In this document: positions 35,621 to 46,598 of the stretch, piece after piece | Numbering within the stretch: the first letter of the stretch is position 1 | Layout of the letters: each line of letters begins with the position of its first letter | Notes under the pieces: generated by a model | The model's input: the letters and a program-made list of their open reading frames with translations, nothing else | Databases searched by the model: none | Told to the model about the DNA's origin: nothing | Source: Ptychodera flava | Lineage: Eukaryota > Hemichordata > Enteropneusta > Ptychoderidae | NCBI RefSeq assembly: GCF_041260155.1 | Contig: NC_091933.1 | Span: 20,095,599 to 20,159,598 of the forward strand | Reading direction: 5' to 3' | DNA: 64,000 nucleotides | Translations under genes and position numbers: made by a program

Positions 35621-36187
35621 ATAATTTCAACTGGATCAACAACATTTGTTCCTGGCCAAACAACTCAGCAAAAGAAAATCAGTAGAGCAGTGGAACACAC
35701 TACAATGCAAGCAACTTCACGACAGTCAACAGGAGCTCCCATCGTTGGAGGCGATGTGTCTGTAGGAACAGCAGCCAAAACAACTGCTACAGAATTCCCT
35801 ATACCATCAACAGCACAGGTTTCTAGCGAGCCTACAGATGCTGCAACTACTGCAGCAGCACCAGTGCAGGTCACTCTAAAGCAGACTACTCAGGCCACAA
35901 GAGCATCTACTGCTGCAGCAAGCATCAGCCAGCCATCAACTGCGGCGAAGGAGACGCAACGACAGACAACCAGACAACAGACTACAGCTGAAAGGGAAAC
36001 CAGCAGCCACGCTGTCTCAACTAAGCCTGTGATGCTGGTGACGTCAGGTGAAACAACTGCCAAGGAGGAGGAAAAGAATACATCTGTAGCCAAACAAACC
36101 ACTCTGCTGAGAAACGTATCATCCATGGCTGTGACTACTCTAAAAGTAACAACGGAAACACCAGAAACAACTGCTGTTCCTCAAAAG
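35621..36187 (+). CDS. Mucin-like repeat exon, copy 10 (B type, intact, diverged)
   Basis: Open, 567 bp. It is the most diverged B copy: QQKKISRAVEH replaces QQEKTSTAVEQ, TATEFPIP replaces TARESPIP, and ETQRQTTR replaces ETQQPTTR. All substitutions fall in the first two thirds, and several are G/C transversions. VTSGE variant. Confidence 0.78.
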
Positions 36188-37211
36188 GTTAGTGTTTGTG
36201 CACTATTTCCAATTACTGTAATGTGGACTTCCAAAGCATTGTGTAGATGTAAAACATAGCAGATTGTTTATACACACAGCAGTCTAACAATTAACACAAT
36301 TCGTTTTGAGCGCCCACAATTCGTAGGTTATATGGTTGAATAAAGTCTGTATGTGAGTTGTCTGTCTGTATATATGTATATCGGGATGTCCGTCCGTCTA
36401 TGTATGTATGTATGGATGTATGTTTGCATGCATGCATGCATGCATGCATGGATATATTTATGTATGTATGTTTGTATGTTAGTATGTGCGGATGTATGTA
36501 CACATTAAAAACTCCTTAACCGCAGGACCTACCATCTTAGTATTTGTTGGACAGGTGCACCCAGGGGTGTAGATGTGAGATTTATTTCAAACGAATATGC
36601 CAGAGTAAAAAATGTGACAATGTTTGGAAAAAAAGGAAAAATCCTGCAAATTGCTAAAACTCTGTAACCACTGACCAGATTTGGTTGAAATTTAGTAAGC
36701 ATGCTCTTTAGAGTGACTTTCGTTACATTTCTTCAAACTGTTGTAAATGTTGAAAGTTGTATTTTTGGGGCGATTTTCCCGTTTATGGTCAAAAATCGTA
36801 TTTTCTAAAAGCGCTCATCCCATTGCTTTGAAAACTTGTATGTATGATCCGAGGGTTTGCCTTTGTTAGATTCGTTCAAATTGTGGTGAAATTTTCATAT
36901 TTGTTTTTTGGGGCAATTTTTCCCACTTTTTGTCAAAAAATCGTTTTCTCTAAAAGTATTTGTTGGATTGCTTTAAAACATCATGGTCTTGATCCTAGGG
37001 TTGTTTTCTGTCAGATATGTAAAAGTCATTATAAGATGGAGCATTTTATATTGCTTGGGTAAAGATTAATTTGGACGTATAATGGAATTTTCTTAGTAAT
37101 CAACCTGTTAAAATGCAATGTCATGCGTGTACTAGTACTGAGTATTTCTGTAAAATGGGAGCACAGTGTCATTGACACTATTTTTATAGTACACTGACCC
37201 TTTATTTGAAG

Positions 37212-37776
37212 ATAATTTCAACTGGATCAACAACATTTGTTCCTGGCCAAACAACTCAGCAAGAGAAAACAAGTACAGCAGTGGAACAGACTACAATGCA
37301 AGCAACTTCACGACAGTCAACAGGAGCTCCCATCGTTGGAGGCGATGTGTCTGTAGGAACAGCAGCCAAACAACTGCTAGAGAATCCCCTATACCATCAA
37401 CAGCACAGGTTTCTAGCGAGCCTACAGATGCTGCAACTACTGCAGCAGCACCAGTGCAGGTCACTCTAAAGCAGACTACTCAGGCCACAAGAGCATCTAC
37501 TGCTGCAGCAAGCATCAGCCAGCCATCAACTGCGGCGAAGGAGACGCAACAACCGACAACCAGACAACAGACTACAGCTGAAAGGGAAACCAGCAGCCAC
37601 GCTGTCTCAACTAAGCCTGTGATGCTGGTGACGTCAGGTGAAACAACTGCCAAGGAGGAGGAAAAGAATACATCTGTAGCCAAACAAACCACTCTGCTGA
37701 GAAACGTATCATCCATGGCTGTGACTACTCTAAAAGTAACAACGGAAACACCAGAACAACTGCTGTTCCTCAAAAG
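37212..37776 (+). CDS. Mucin-like repeat exon, copy 11 (B type, frame-disturbed)
   Basis: 565 bp. One A is missing in GCCAAACAAC (about 37369) and another in CCAGAACAAC (about 37755). VTSGE variant. Confidence 0.6.
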
Positions 37777-38794
37777 GTTAGTGTTTGTGCACTATTTCCA
37801 ATTACTGTAATGTGGACTTCCAAAGCATTGTGTAGATGTAAAACATAGCAGATTGTTTATACACACAGAGTCTAACAATTAACACAATTCGTTTTGAGCG
37901 CCCACAATTCGTAGGTTATATGGTTGAATAAAGTCTGTATGTGAGTTGTCTGTCTGTATGTATGTATATCGGGATGTCCGTCCGTCTATGTATGTATGTA
38001 TGGATGTATGTTTGCATGCATGCATGCATGCATGGATATATTTATGTATGTATGTTTGTATGTTAGTATGTGCGGATGTATGTACACATTAAAAACTCCT
38101 TAACCGCAGGACCTACCATCTTAGTATTTGTTGGACAGGTGCACCCAGGGGTGTAGATGTGAGATTTATTTCAAACGAATATGCCAGAGTAAAAAATGTG
38201 ACAATGTTTGGAAAAAAGGAAAAATCCTGCAAATTGCTAAAACTCTGTAACCACTGACCAGATTTGGTTGAAATTTAGTAAGCATGCTCTTTAGAGTGAC
38301 TTTTGTTACATTTCTTCAAACTGTTGTAAAATGATGAAAGTTGTATTTTTGGGGCGATTTTCCCGTTTATGGTCAAAAAACGTATTTTCTAAAAGCGCTC
38401 ATCCCATTGCCTTGAAAACTTGTATGTATGATCCGAGGGTTTGCCTTTGTTAGATTCGTTCAAATTGTGGTGCAATTTTCATATTTGTTTTTTGGGGCAA
38501 TTTTTCCCACTTTTTGTCAAAAAATCGTTTTCTCTAAAAGTATTTGTTGGATTGCTTTAAAACATCATGGTCTTGATCCTAGGGTTGTTTTCTGTCAGAT
38601 ATGTAAAAGTCATTATAAGATGGAGCATTTTATATTGCTTGGGTAAAGATTAATTTGGACGTATAATGGAATTTTCTTAGTAATCAACCTGTTAAAATGC
38701 AATGTCATGTGTGTACTAGTACTGAGTATTTCTGTAAAATGGGAGCACAGTGTCATTGACACTATTTTTATAGTACACTAACCTTTATTTGAAG

Positions 38795-39360
38795 ATAATT
38801 TCAACTGGATCAACAACATTTGTTCCTGGCCAAACAACTCAGCAAGAGAAAACAAGTACAGCAGTGGAACAGACTACAATGCAAGCAACTTCACGACAGT
38901 CAACAGGAGCTCCCATCGTTGGAGGCGATGTGTCTGTAGGAACAGCAGCCAAACAACTGCTAGAGAATCCCCTATACCATCAACAGCACAGGTTTCTAGC
39001 GAGCCTACAGATGCTGCAACTACTGCAGCAGCACCAGTGCAGGTCACTCTAAAGCAGACTACTCAGGCCACAAGAGCATCTACTGCTGCAGCAAGCATCA
39101 GCCAGCCATCAACTGCGGCGAAGAGAGACGCAACAACCGACAACCAGACAACAGACTACAGCTGAAAGGGAAACCAGCAGCCACGCTGTCTCAACTAAGC
39201 CTGTGATGCTGGTGACGTCAGGTGAAACAACTGCCAAGGAGGAGGAAAAGAATACATCTGTAGCCAAACAACCACTCTGCTGAGAAACGTATCATCCATG
39301 GCTGTGACTACTCTAAAAGTAACAACGGAAACACCAGAAACAACTGCTGTTCCTCAAAAG
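38795..39360 (+). CDS. Mucin-like repeat exon, copy 12 (B type, frame-disturbed)
   Basis: 566 bp with three small indels: an A missing near 38953, one base gained in GCGAAGAGAGACG near 39123, and an A missing near 39268. The branch site is CTAAC rather than CTGAC. This is the most disturbed copy. Confidence 0.58.
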
Positions 39361-40378
39361 GTTAGTGTTTGTGCACTATTTCAATTACTGTAATGTGGAC
39401 TTCCAAAGCATTGTGTAGATGTAAAACATAGCAGATTGTTTATACACACAGCAGTCTAACAATTAACACAATTCGTTTTGAGCGCCCACAATTCGTAGGT
39501 TATATGGTTGAATAAAGTCTGTATGTGAGTTGTCTGTCTGTATGTATGTATATCGGGATGTCCGTCCGTCTATGTATGTATGTATGGATGTATGTATGTA
39601 TGCATGCATGCATGCATGGATATATTTATGTATGTATGTTTGTATGTTAGTATGTGCGGATGTATGTACACATTAAAAACTCCTTAACCGCAGGACCTAC
39701 CATCTTAGTATTTGTTGGACAGGTGCACCCAGGGGTGTAGATGTGAGATTTATTTCAAACGAATATGCCAGAGTAAAAAATGTGACAATGTTTGGAAAAA
39801 AGGAACAATCCTGCAAATTGCTAAAACTCTGTAACCACTGACCAGATTTGGTTGAAATTTAGTAAGCATGCTCTTTAGAGTGACTTTCGTTACATTTCTT
39901 CAAACTGTTGTAAAATGTTGAAAGTTGTATTTTGGGGCGATTTTCCCGTTTATGGTCAAAATCGTATTTTCTAAAAGCGCTCATCCCATTGCCTTGAAAA
40001 CTTGTATGTATGATCCGAGGGTTTGCCTTTGTTAGATTCGTTCAAATTGTGGTGAAATTTTCATATTTGTTTTTTGGGGCAATTTTTCCCACTTTTTGTC
40101 AAAAAATCGTTTTCTCTAAAAGTATTTGTTGGATTGCTTTAAAAACATCATGGTCTTGATCCTAGGGTTGTTTTCTGTCAGATATGTAAAAGTCATTATA
40201 AGATGGAGCATTTTATATTGCTTGGGTAAAAGATTAATTTGGACGTATAATGGAATTTTCTTAGTATCAACCTGTTAAAATGCAATGTCATGTGTGTACT
40301 AGTACTGAGTATTTCTGTAAAATGGGAGCACAGTGTCATTGACACTATTTTTATAGTACACTGAACCTTTATTTGAAG

Positions 40379-40944
40379 ATAATTTCAACTGGATCAACAA
40401 CATTTGTTCCTGGCCAAACAACTCAGCAAGAGAAACAAGTACAGCAGTGGAACAGACTACAATGCAAGCAACTTCACGACAGTCAACAGGAGCTCCCATC
40501 GTTGGAGGCGATGTGTCTGTAGGAACAGCAGCCAAAACAACTGCTAGAGAATCCCCTATACCATCAACAGCACAGGTTTCTAGCGAGCCTACAGATGCTG
40601 CAACTACTGCAGCAGCACCAGTGCAGGTCACTCTAAAGCAGACTACTCAGGCCACAAGAGCATCTACTGCTGCAGCAAGCATCAGCCAGCCATCAACTGC
40701 GGCGAAGGAGACGCAACAACCGACAACCAGACAACAGACTACAGCTGAAAGGGAAACCAGCAGCCACGCTGTCTCAACTAAGCCTGTGATGCTGGTGACG
40801 GCAGGTGAAACAACTGCCAAGGAGGAGGAAAAGAATACATCTGTAGCCAAACAAACCACTCTGCTGAGAAACGTATCATCCATGGCTGTGACTACTCTAA
40901 AAGTAACAACGGAAACACCAGAAACAACTGCTGTTCCTCAAAAG
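40379..40944 (+). CDS. Mucin-like repeat exon, copy 13 (B type, frame-disturbed)
   Basis: 566 bp. One A is missing in GAGAAAACAAG near 40434, close to the start, while the remaining 170 or so codons are open. VTAGE variant. The downstream flank (ACACACTCAGTC) is shared only with copy 4. Confidence 0.62.
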
Positions 40945-41641
40945 GTTAGTGTTTGTGCACTATTTCCAATTACTGTAATGTGGACTTCCAAAGCATTGTG
41001 TAGATGTAAAACATAGCAGATTGTTTATACACACTCAGTCTAACAATTAACACAATTCGTTTTGAGCGCCCACAATTCGTAGGTTATATGGTTGAATAAA
41101 GTCTGCATGTGAGTTGTCTGTCTGTATGTATGTATATCGGGATGTCCGTCCGTCTATGTATGTATGTATGGATGTATGTTTGCATGCATGCATCATGCAT
41201 GCATGGATATATTTATGTATGTATGTTTGTATGTTAGTATGTGCGGATGTATGTACACATTAAAAACTCCTTAACCGCAGGACCTACCATCTTAGTATTT
41301 GTTGGACAGGTGCACCCAGGGGTGTAGATGTGAGATTTATTTCAAATGAATATGCCAAAGTAAAAAATGTGACAATGTTTGGAAGAAAAGGAAAAATCCT
41401 GCAAATTGCTAAAACTCTGTAACCACTGACCAGATTTGGTTGAAATTTAGTAAGCATGCTCTTTATAGTGACTTTCGTTACATTTCTTCAAACTGTTGTA
41501 AAATGTTGGAAGTTGTATTTTTGGGGCGATTTTCCCGTTTATGGTCAAAAATCGTATTTTCTAAAAGCGCTCATCCCATTGCCTTGAAAACTGGTATGTA
41601 TGATCCGAGGGTTTGCCTTTGTTAGGTTCGTTCAAATTGTG
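40945..41641 (+). mobile_element. Last B-type chimeric module, truncated
   Basis: Normal B-type module up to GTTCAAATTGTGG at 41642, where it switches into type I core sequence inside the internal 142-bp motif. It has no exon of its own. Confidence 0.7.
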
Positions 41642-42033
41642 GGGTCATCGAAATAATGGCAAACTTTGCATATTTGTACTTTTGGGGCGATTTTTGCAAT
41701 TTTTGGTCAAAAAAATCTTCTTTGAAACTGTGTATGGTATTACTTTCTAATTGGGTGTGCAGGTAATTGGGAGTGACCTGAAGATGACTAGGTGAAGCAA
41801 AGGCAAAATTTGCAAATTTGTAGTACTTTTTGCCATACATTCAAATTTGGTACACAGGTGAAATGTAGTAGGTCATTCATTTAAAGTCAAGTACTGCCAG
41901 TGTGAATGAGCAGATTATGATTGTGCTGTTCTAGGCTGAGGTGTTTTTTACAGGAATGATGCAATGATAGACGGTAATTGATATTTAACTGAATTTGACT
42001 TACATTGTATGTAACTCTTGTATTGTATAAAAC
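41642..42033 (+). mobile_element. Type I core tail joined to B-type module
   Basis: Continues as a type I core (ATCGAAATAATGGCAAAC...) through to the inverted-repeat-arm sequence, and is interrupted at 42034 by the TIR element. The switch point lies at the homologous positions of the type I and type II core motifs. Confidence 0.65.
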
Positions 42034-42639
42034 CCAGGGGTACTCTCAATATTTTCATACGGGGGTGTGCGGCCCAAGTTTAAAACGTCTACCCATGTGT
42101 ATTGTCAAAAACAGACCCATTGTTAGGGACTTTGTGTCAAAATCAGACCCATAGTTAGGGAAAAATGCAGCGATCAAAAAAAGAAAATAAGCTGACCAGT
42201 TGTCAAGTAGAATACTAGCAAACAAAAATATTAAAGGGCCGTGAGCTGCAATGTCATTGAATTTGTTCAAGTTCAAATATTTCCAATAATTTCAGATATT
42301 ATTTGATTTCTACCAATAAAGTGATATTACCTTGCAATGTCATAAAAACAATAATTTGTTACAAAACAGCCAGGAATTTTTACATACCGGGAGTCTAATA
42401 AGTTAATCTTAAATTTCCCGCAATTTTCCAATACTTCACATATTACAATGAAAATGGAGAATACCTTGTCTCAGTGAAGTATATTCTGTTCCATGAGATC
42501 TATTTGATGGAAACACGTTGGTCTGTAAAATTCTTATAGGTTTATGCACTGGTTTCACTGTCTGTTTGAAAATTCACATGGGGCGGCCACATTTGGGTGT
42601 GGCACCACTTAATCATTTATCTGTTTAAAACTTACATAT

Positions 42640-42935
42640 GTGCTTACATTCAGAGTTTCATGTAACTTATACTCAGAAAGTGTTGTCCTTGTATTTAAAA
42701 GTAGCCCGGTAATTAAGAAAGTAGACGGGTGGACAGCGTTGGAGCGAAGCGAGGGGCGGAGGGTGCGAGAGAGGGGTATCCCCCCTCTCGCAAGGCGAAA
42801 AGTGAAATTTTTTAGTGGAAATGGTGTTTTGTGGTGGCATCTGAGGTGACATTTGACTAATTCATTGAACATTTGGCTAAGACTTAAAAAGTGCTTTTGC
42901 TGTGTCTTAATTGTGGCTCACATACAACAAAACAA
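42640..42935 (-). mobile_element. Inverted relative of the A-unit GC-hairpin segment
   Basis: The reverse complement matches about 2545-2810, including the ...CACCATTTCCACT... stretch and the GC hairpin (here GCGAGAGAGGGG / CCCCCCTCTCGC, about 42765-42792). It lies inside the TIR element, so this family has moved at least twice in this region. Confidence 0.7.
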
Positions 42936-42999
42936 AAGAATTTGTCATGAATTTGTCATGCATTTCATATGAACTGCAGATTTCATAATGGTACACTTT

Positions 43000-43345
43000 C
43001 ACTTAGCAAACATCAAGATATCTCTGACATATATCTCTGATTTATTAAAGTGCGGCGCCCGAAGGGCGCACAGAAAAATATGAAATATCCTTATATCTCT
43101 GATATATATGTCTTATATATTTAAGTCATCAGCTGGAAGGGCGTGCTAAAAATATATGATAGATTAATTAAGTAATGCGCTCAAAGAGCCCTCTTAAAAA
43201 TATTGAACCCGGGTAGTGAACATACAGATATGATATATCTCTGATATATGTATGTCTGATATATTTAAGTTGGGTGTGCTGAAAATTATGTCTGATTATT
43301 AAAGTTATGCGGAAAACTGCAACAAATTACTGAATGATGAAATTT
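43000..43345. repeat. Degenerate tandem repeat, TCTGATATAT / GCGC type
   Basis: About three to four diverged copies of a unit of roughly 85-110 bp. Each has TCTGATATAT(AT)GTCTGATATATTTAAGT followed by a GC-rich piece such as GCGCCCGAAGGGCGC, itself palindromic. It lies inside the TIR element. Confidence 0.5.
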
Positions 43346-44160
43346 GTGGCTGACATGATTCATTTTACGCAATTATGAGGCCGTGTCAAAATCCAAAAAC
43401 ACACTGACCCCTATTTGGCATTTCAAAAACATGGTGACCCCTATCACCAAATCAAAAACAGGGTGACCCCCATGAATCCACGGGCCCCCCGCCCCCTAGG
43501 CCGAAGAAACTGACCAGTCCCTTAATTATCATGCATGCAATGTCTTTACTGCCACTGCCCACGTGCACATTTCCACCAGTCATCAAAAAACAGAAATGGA
43601 TTTTCACTGTGTAGCCTGAATCATTTTTTAGAATATGCAAAATCACAATAAACTGCACAGTATATCATCTCAGCTCGCTCGGCACAGCACATTTAATCTT
43701 TCCGGCTATGTGTGCCTGGAAGCCATGCAAAGGAAGCCATGCAGACGACAACATATGAATGAAATCAAATCCCGATATCTTTCACAGCTTCGTACTGTTT
43801 TGTAACATTTGAATAAACGATACAGGTTTATTTCCGGGGGTTTATTATAACTTAAACTATGGGGATTTTCTGAAAAAAACTGGAATCCTAACCTCAAATG
43901 TGTGAATGCCACGAGCAAAACCTCCCGCGACACCTTAAACACCAAACGCCGCCATGACAGATGACTTCGAAGGATCAGACGCACAGGAGCTGACGACATT
44001 GGTTGCTAAATAACAGTCTTTCAGTGGGGTCAACCTGGGTCACGTGACTGCAGAGAAGGTTCTCGATCGAGAGTCGCATCACCTATTCACCGCATACGCG
44101 CGTTGCCTATCACGGTCGGCGCGGCCGGCCCGAGGGATGGGGCTTGAAGATTTTATACCT
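43346..44160. other. Right interior of TIR element, no recognised gene
   Basis: Holds three copies of a GTGACCCC(T/C)AT motif at about 43400-43470 and a comparatively CpG-rich stretch at about 43900-44130 with a 19-codon plus ORF (43954-44013) starting ATGACAGATGAC. A 97-codon minus ORF (43706-43999) is unrecognised. Confidence 0.35.
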
Positions 44161-44337
44161 TTATTCTAATCCATGTAAAAAATTTAGGGACGTTCGCTGT
44201 GTTTGCGACCCATGTTTAGGGATTTTTCAAATAAAAAGTCGACCCATATTTAGGGATTTTTCCGCGAAAAAGTGACCCATTCGGGCGGCACATACCCGTT
44301 CACCTTTCTATGGGAGTACAACCCCCCGGGGTATAAA

Positions 44338-45190
44338 CCCTATCAATTCACCCAGAAAAAATAATTCATATAATTTTAAATGATTGAATTAATTAGGTAA
44401 TCAACAAAGCCAAAATAACTTTAGTGTAGAATTATTAGAAAGTTCAACATTTTTGACAGTTCATAGTGAAATTTTCACCATCTTGGATGATTAAAACATG
44501 TAAAGGCAACTTTCCTGAATCCCAACTTTGACATATTCTGTACCGTCATGTATTGTTCTCTGTACGTTATCTAAAAGAAATTGCTCATAATAGTTTGTCA
44601 TGACGGATTGGCCAAATAAAGAGAGATAGAGAAAGTTGCGATTTCCAGTTGGGGTCAACTTGATAAGGATAGAAAAAATACAAATACATTTTGAGGAAAA
44701 CAATAGAGTGGTCAATTAAAAGAGTGGTCAAAGTGATAGGGTTTTTATTGTAAGGCTGGGCTATAAGATTCCTCATGTTCTATTTAAAGCAATTATGGAA
44801 TCTGTGTAAACAGTGCAATGAAAGAGTTACATGATTCCTTATAATAATTCTGATGACCCTGAAATTCTTAAGTTCCAAATATTTGTCTCTTCAGTGTGCT
44901 TTCTCTGAGTACGTACAGTCTCAACTTATTCAACAGAACTTACTTGCAATGTTAATTTGAGAGTCAAAATGTGCTTCGTTAATAGGCTGAAAATACTGAT
45001 GAAGATAAGCAGCTGAAGATTCTTTATAAACTGACAGATATGCTGTTTTTTATGACTTAATCTTGATAAGCAAGGCATGTTTACTTTAATTAGAATGTAA
45101 ATAACTCTTATTTATATTGTTATAAGCAGTAGTATCAAGTTAAACAAGCTGATACTGATAGGTTGGACGGCTGATGGAGGTTAAAAGCTG
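44338..45190 (+). repeat. Full-length linker before exon copy 14
   Basis: Uninterrupted linker, matching 17421-18028 joined to 20178-20420. It confirms the outer limits of the TTAA element. No gene. Confidence 0.7.
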
Positions 45191-45284
45191 TGAAAATAAA
45201 TGTATGTATGTATGTATGTATGCATGCCTATCTGTCTGTGTGTCTGTGTGTCTGTCTGTCTGTTTATCTGTCTGTCTGTCTGTA

Positions 45285-45315
<31 letters not shown>

Positions 45316-45860
45316 ATGTATGTATGTATGTATGTATGTATGTATGTATGTATGTATGTATGTATGTATGTATGTATGTATGTATGTATGTATGTATGTA
45401 TGTATGTATGTATGTATGTATGTATGTATGTATGTATGTATGTATGTATGTATGTATGTATGTATGTATGTAGGTATGTATGCATGCTTGTATGTATGTA
45501 TGTATGTATGTATGTATGTATGTATGTATGTATGTATGTATGTATGTATGTATGTATGTATGTATGTATGTATGTATGTATGTATAATTGTATGTATGCA
45601 TGTATAAGTGTATGTATGCATGTATAAGTGTATGTATGTATGTATGTATATAGTGTATGTAGTATGTATGTATGTATAATTGTATGTATGCATGTATAAT
45701 TGTATGTATGCATGTATAAGTGTATGTATGCATGTATAAGTGTATGTATGTATGTATGTATGTATGTATGTATGTATGTATCTATGTATCTATGTATCTA
45801 TGTATCTATGTATGTATCTATGTATCTATGTATCTATATATCTATGTATGTGTGTTAGTA
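45191..45860. repeat. Long compound microsatellite (about 650 bp)
   Basis: (GTAT)n with CTGT, GCAT, AAGT, AATT and CTAT variants. It is the longest tract in the window. All the 90-197 codon ORFs in it (Tyr-Val-Cys-Met or His-Thr-Tyr-Ile repeats) are products of the tetranucleotide, which has no stop in several frames. Confidence 0.95.
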
Positions 45861-46173
45861 TGTGCGGATGTATGTCCGTCCACATTAAAAACTCCTAAAC
45901 TGCAGACCTACCATGTTAGTATTTGTTGGACAGGTGCACCTAGGGGTGGAGATGTGACATTTTGTTCGAATGAATATGCCATAGTCAAAAATATGCAAAT
46001 ATGAGGAAAAAACCGAAAAATCCCGCAAATTGCTAAAACTCTGTAACCACTGACCAGATTTGGTTGAAATTAGGTAAGCAGGTTTTTTTTATAATGACTT
46101 TCGTTACATTTCTTCAAACTGTGGTGAAATGTTGAAAGTTGTATTTTGGGGCGATTTACCCGTTTTTGGTCAA
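45861..46173 (+). mobile_element. Type II core, left part, interrupted by LINE
   Basis: Core sequence up to CGTTTTTGGTCAA, continuing after the LINE at 50587 with TCAAAAAATCGTATTTTC. Confidence 0.75.
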
Positions 46174-46598
46174 GTTTAGTTTATTCATTCATTCATTCAT
46201 TCATTTCCATAATTACAAAACTGCAATTACATCACAATCTATGATTGCAAGATACAGAGACTGGTATTCTTATGAGGTATAAAGACCCCACATTATAAAC
46301 TCTCACTGTGTATTACAAAAGTATATACAACAGTAAATATCTCAGTGTACAAATAAATAGAAACAAAAACTTACATATAATTAAATTAGTCAATAAAGAA
46401 ATGCTGTTACAAAAAAGACACACGAGAATTATGAGGAATATATTCTCTTTTATGAAGGGGAATGAATGTGAATAGGAGCTAGAAAATAGCTAATGCAAAG
46501 CTATGAGTGTCTAGCTCCTGGTGGGTGGTAGCTGAGAATTAAATAAACAAAAAAAAACTAATTAAACGAGGACGGAGGGTATAATCAGAAAAAGACAA
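46174..46598 (-). other. LINE 3' untranslated region and tetranucleotide tail
   Basis: AT-rich, without ORFs, ending in five ATGA repeats and TAAACTAAAC. Confidence 0.7.

Larger units (their letters stand above)
25248..41641 (+). repeat. Array B: ten tandem units of about 1.59 kb
   Basis: The motif that follows the exon recurs at 26687, 28275, 29862, 31485, 33073, 34658, 36243, 37833, 39415 and 41001. Spacings are 1588, 1587, 1623, 1588, 1585, 1585, 1590, 1582 and 1586 bp. Each unit is one exon plus a chimeric module (left end of type I joined to right end of type II through a microsatellite). The long 1623-bp spacing comes from a local duplication of about 37 bp near 29965-30040. The layout matches the last 1.5 kb of an A unit (about 3986-5517), so B is probably an amplified derivative of it. 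Copies are nearly identical, which suggests recent or ongoing homogenisation. Confidence 0.92.
42034..44331. mobile_element. TIR DNA element with 6- to 8-bp TATAAA target duplication
   Basis: The ends are inverted and similar: the left starts CCAGGGGTACTC, and the right end reversed starts CCCCGGGGGG then TGTACTCCC. Both continue into a motif like ACGGG.(T)GTGC.GCCC and then repeats of the form GACCCAT..TTAGGGA. Flanks are TATAAAAC (42026-42033) and TATAAACC (44332-44339), an 8-bp match with one difference that would suit hAT. Removing the element rejoins TATAAAAC with CTATCAATTCACCC as at 17410. No transposase is seen. Confidence 0.75.

Noticed and set aside
4068-41200. CRISPR-like regular repeats
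   Set aside because: The repeated sequences are tetranucleotide tracts and 1.6-kb units in a eukaryotic intron context, with no repeat-spacer pattern and no cas genes.
45140-45733. Long ORFs of repeating His-Thr-Tyr-Ile or Tyr-Val-Cys-Met (also at 1065-1568, 3516-3789, 24339-24800, 54454-54780)
   Set aside because: They are translations of (GTAT)n and (CTGT)n tracts, which lack stops in several frames on both strands.
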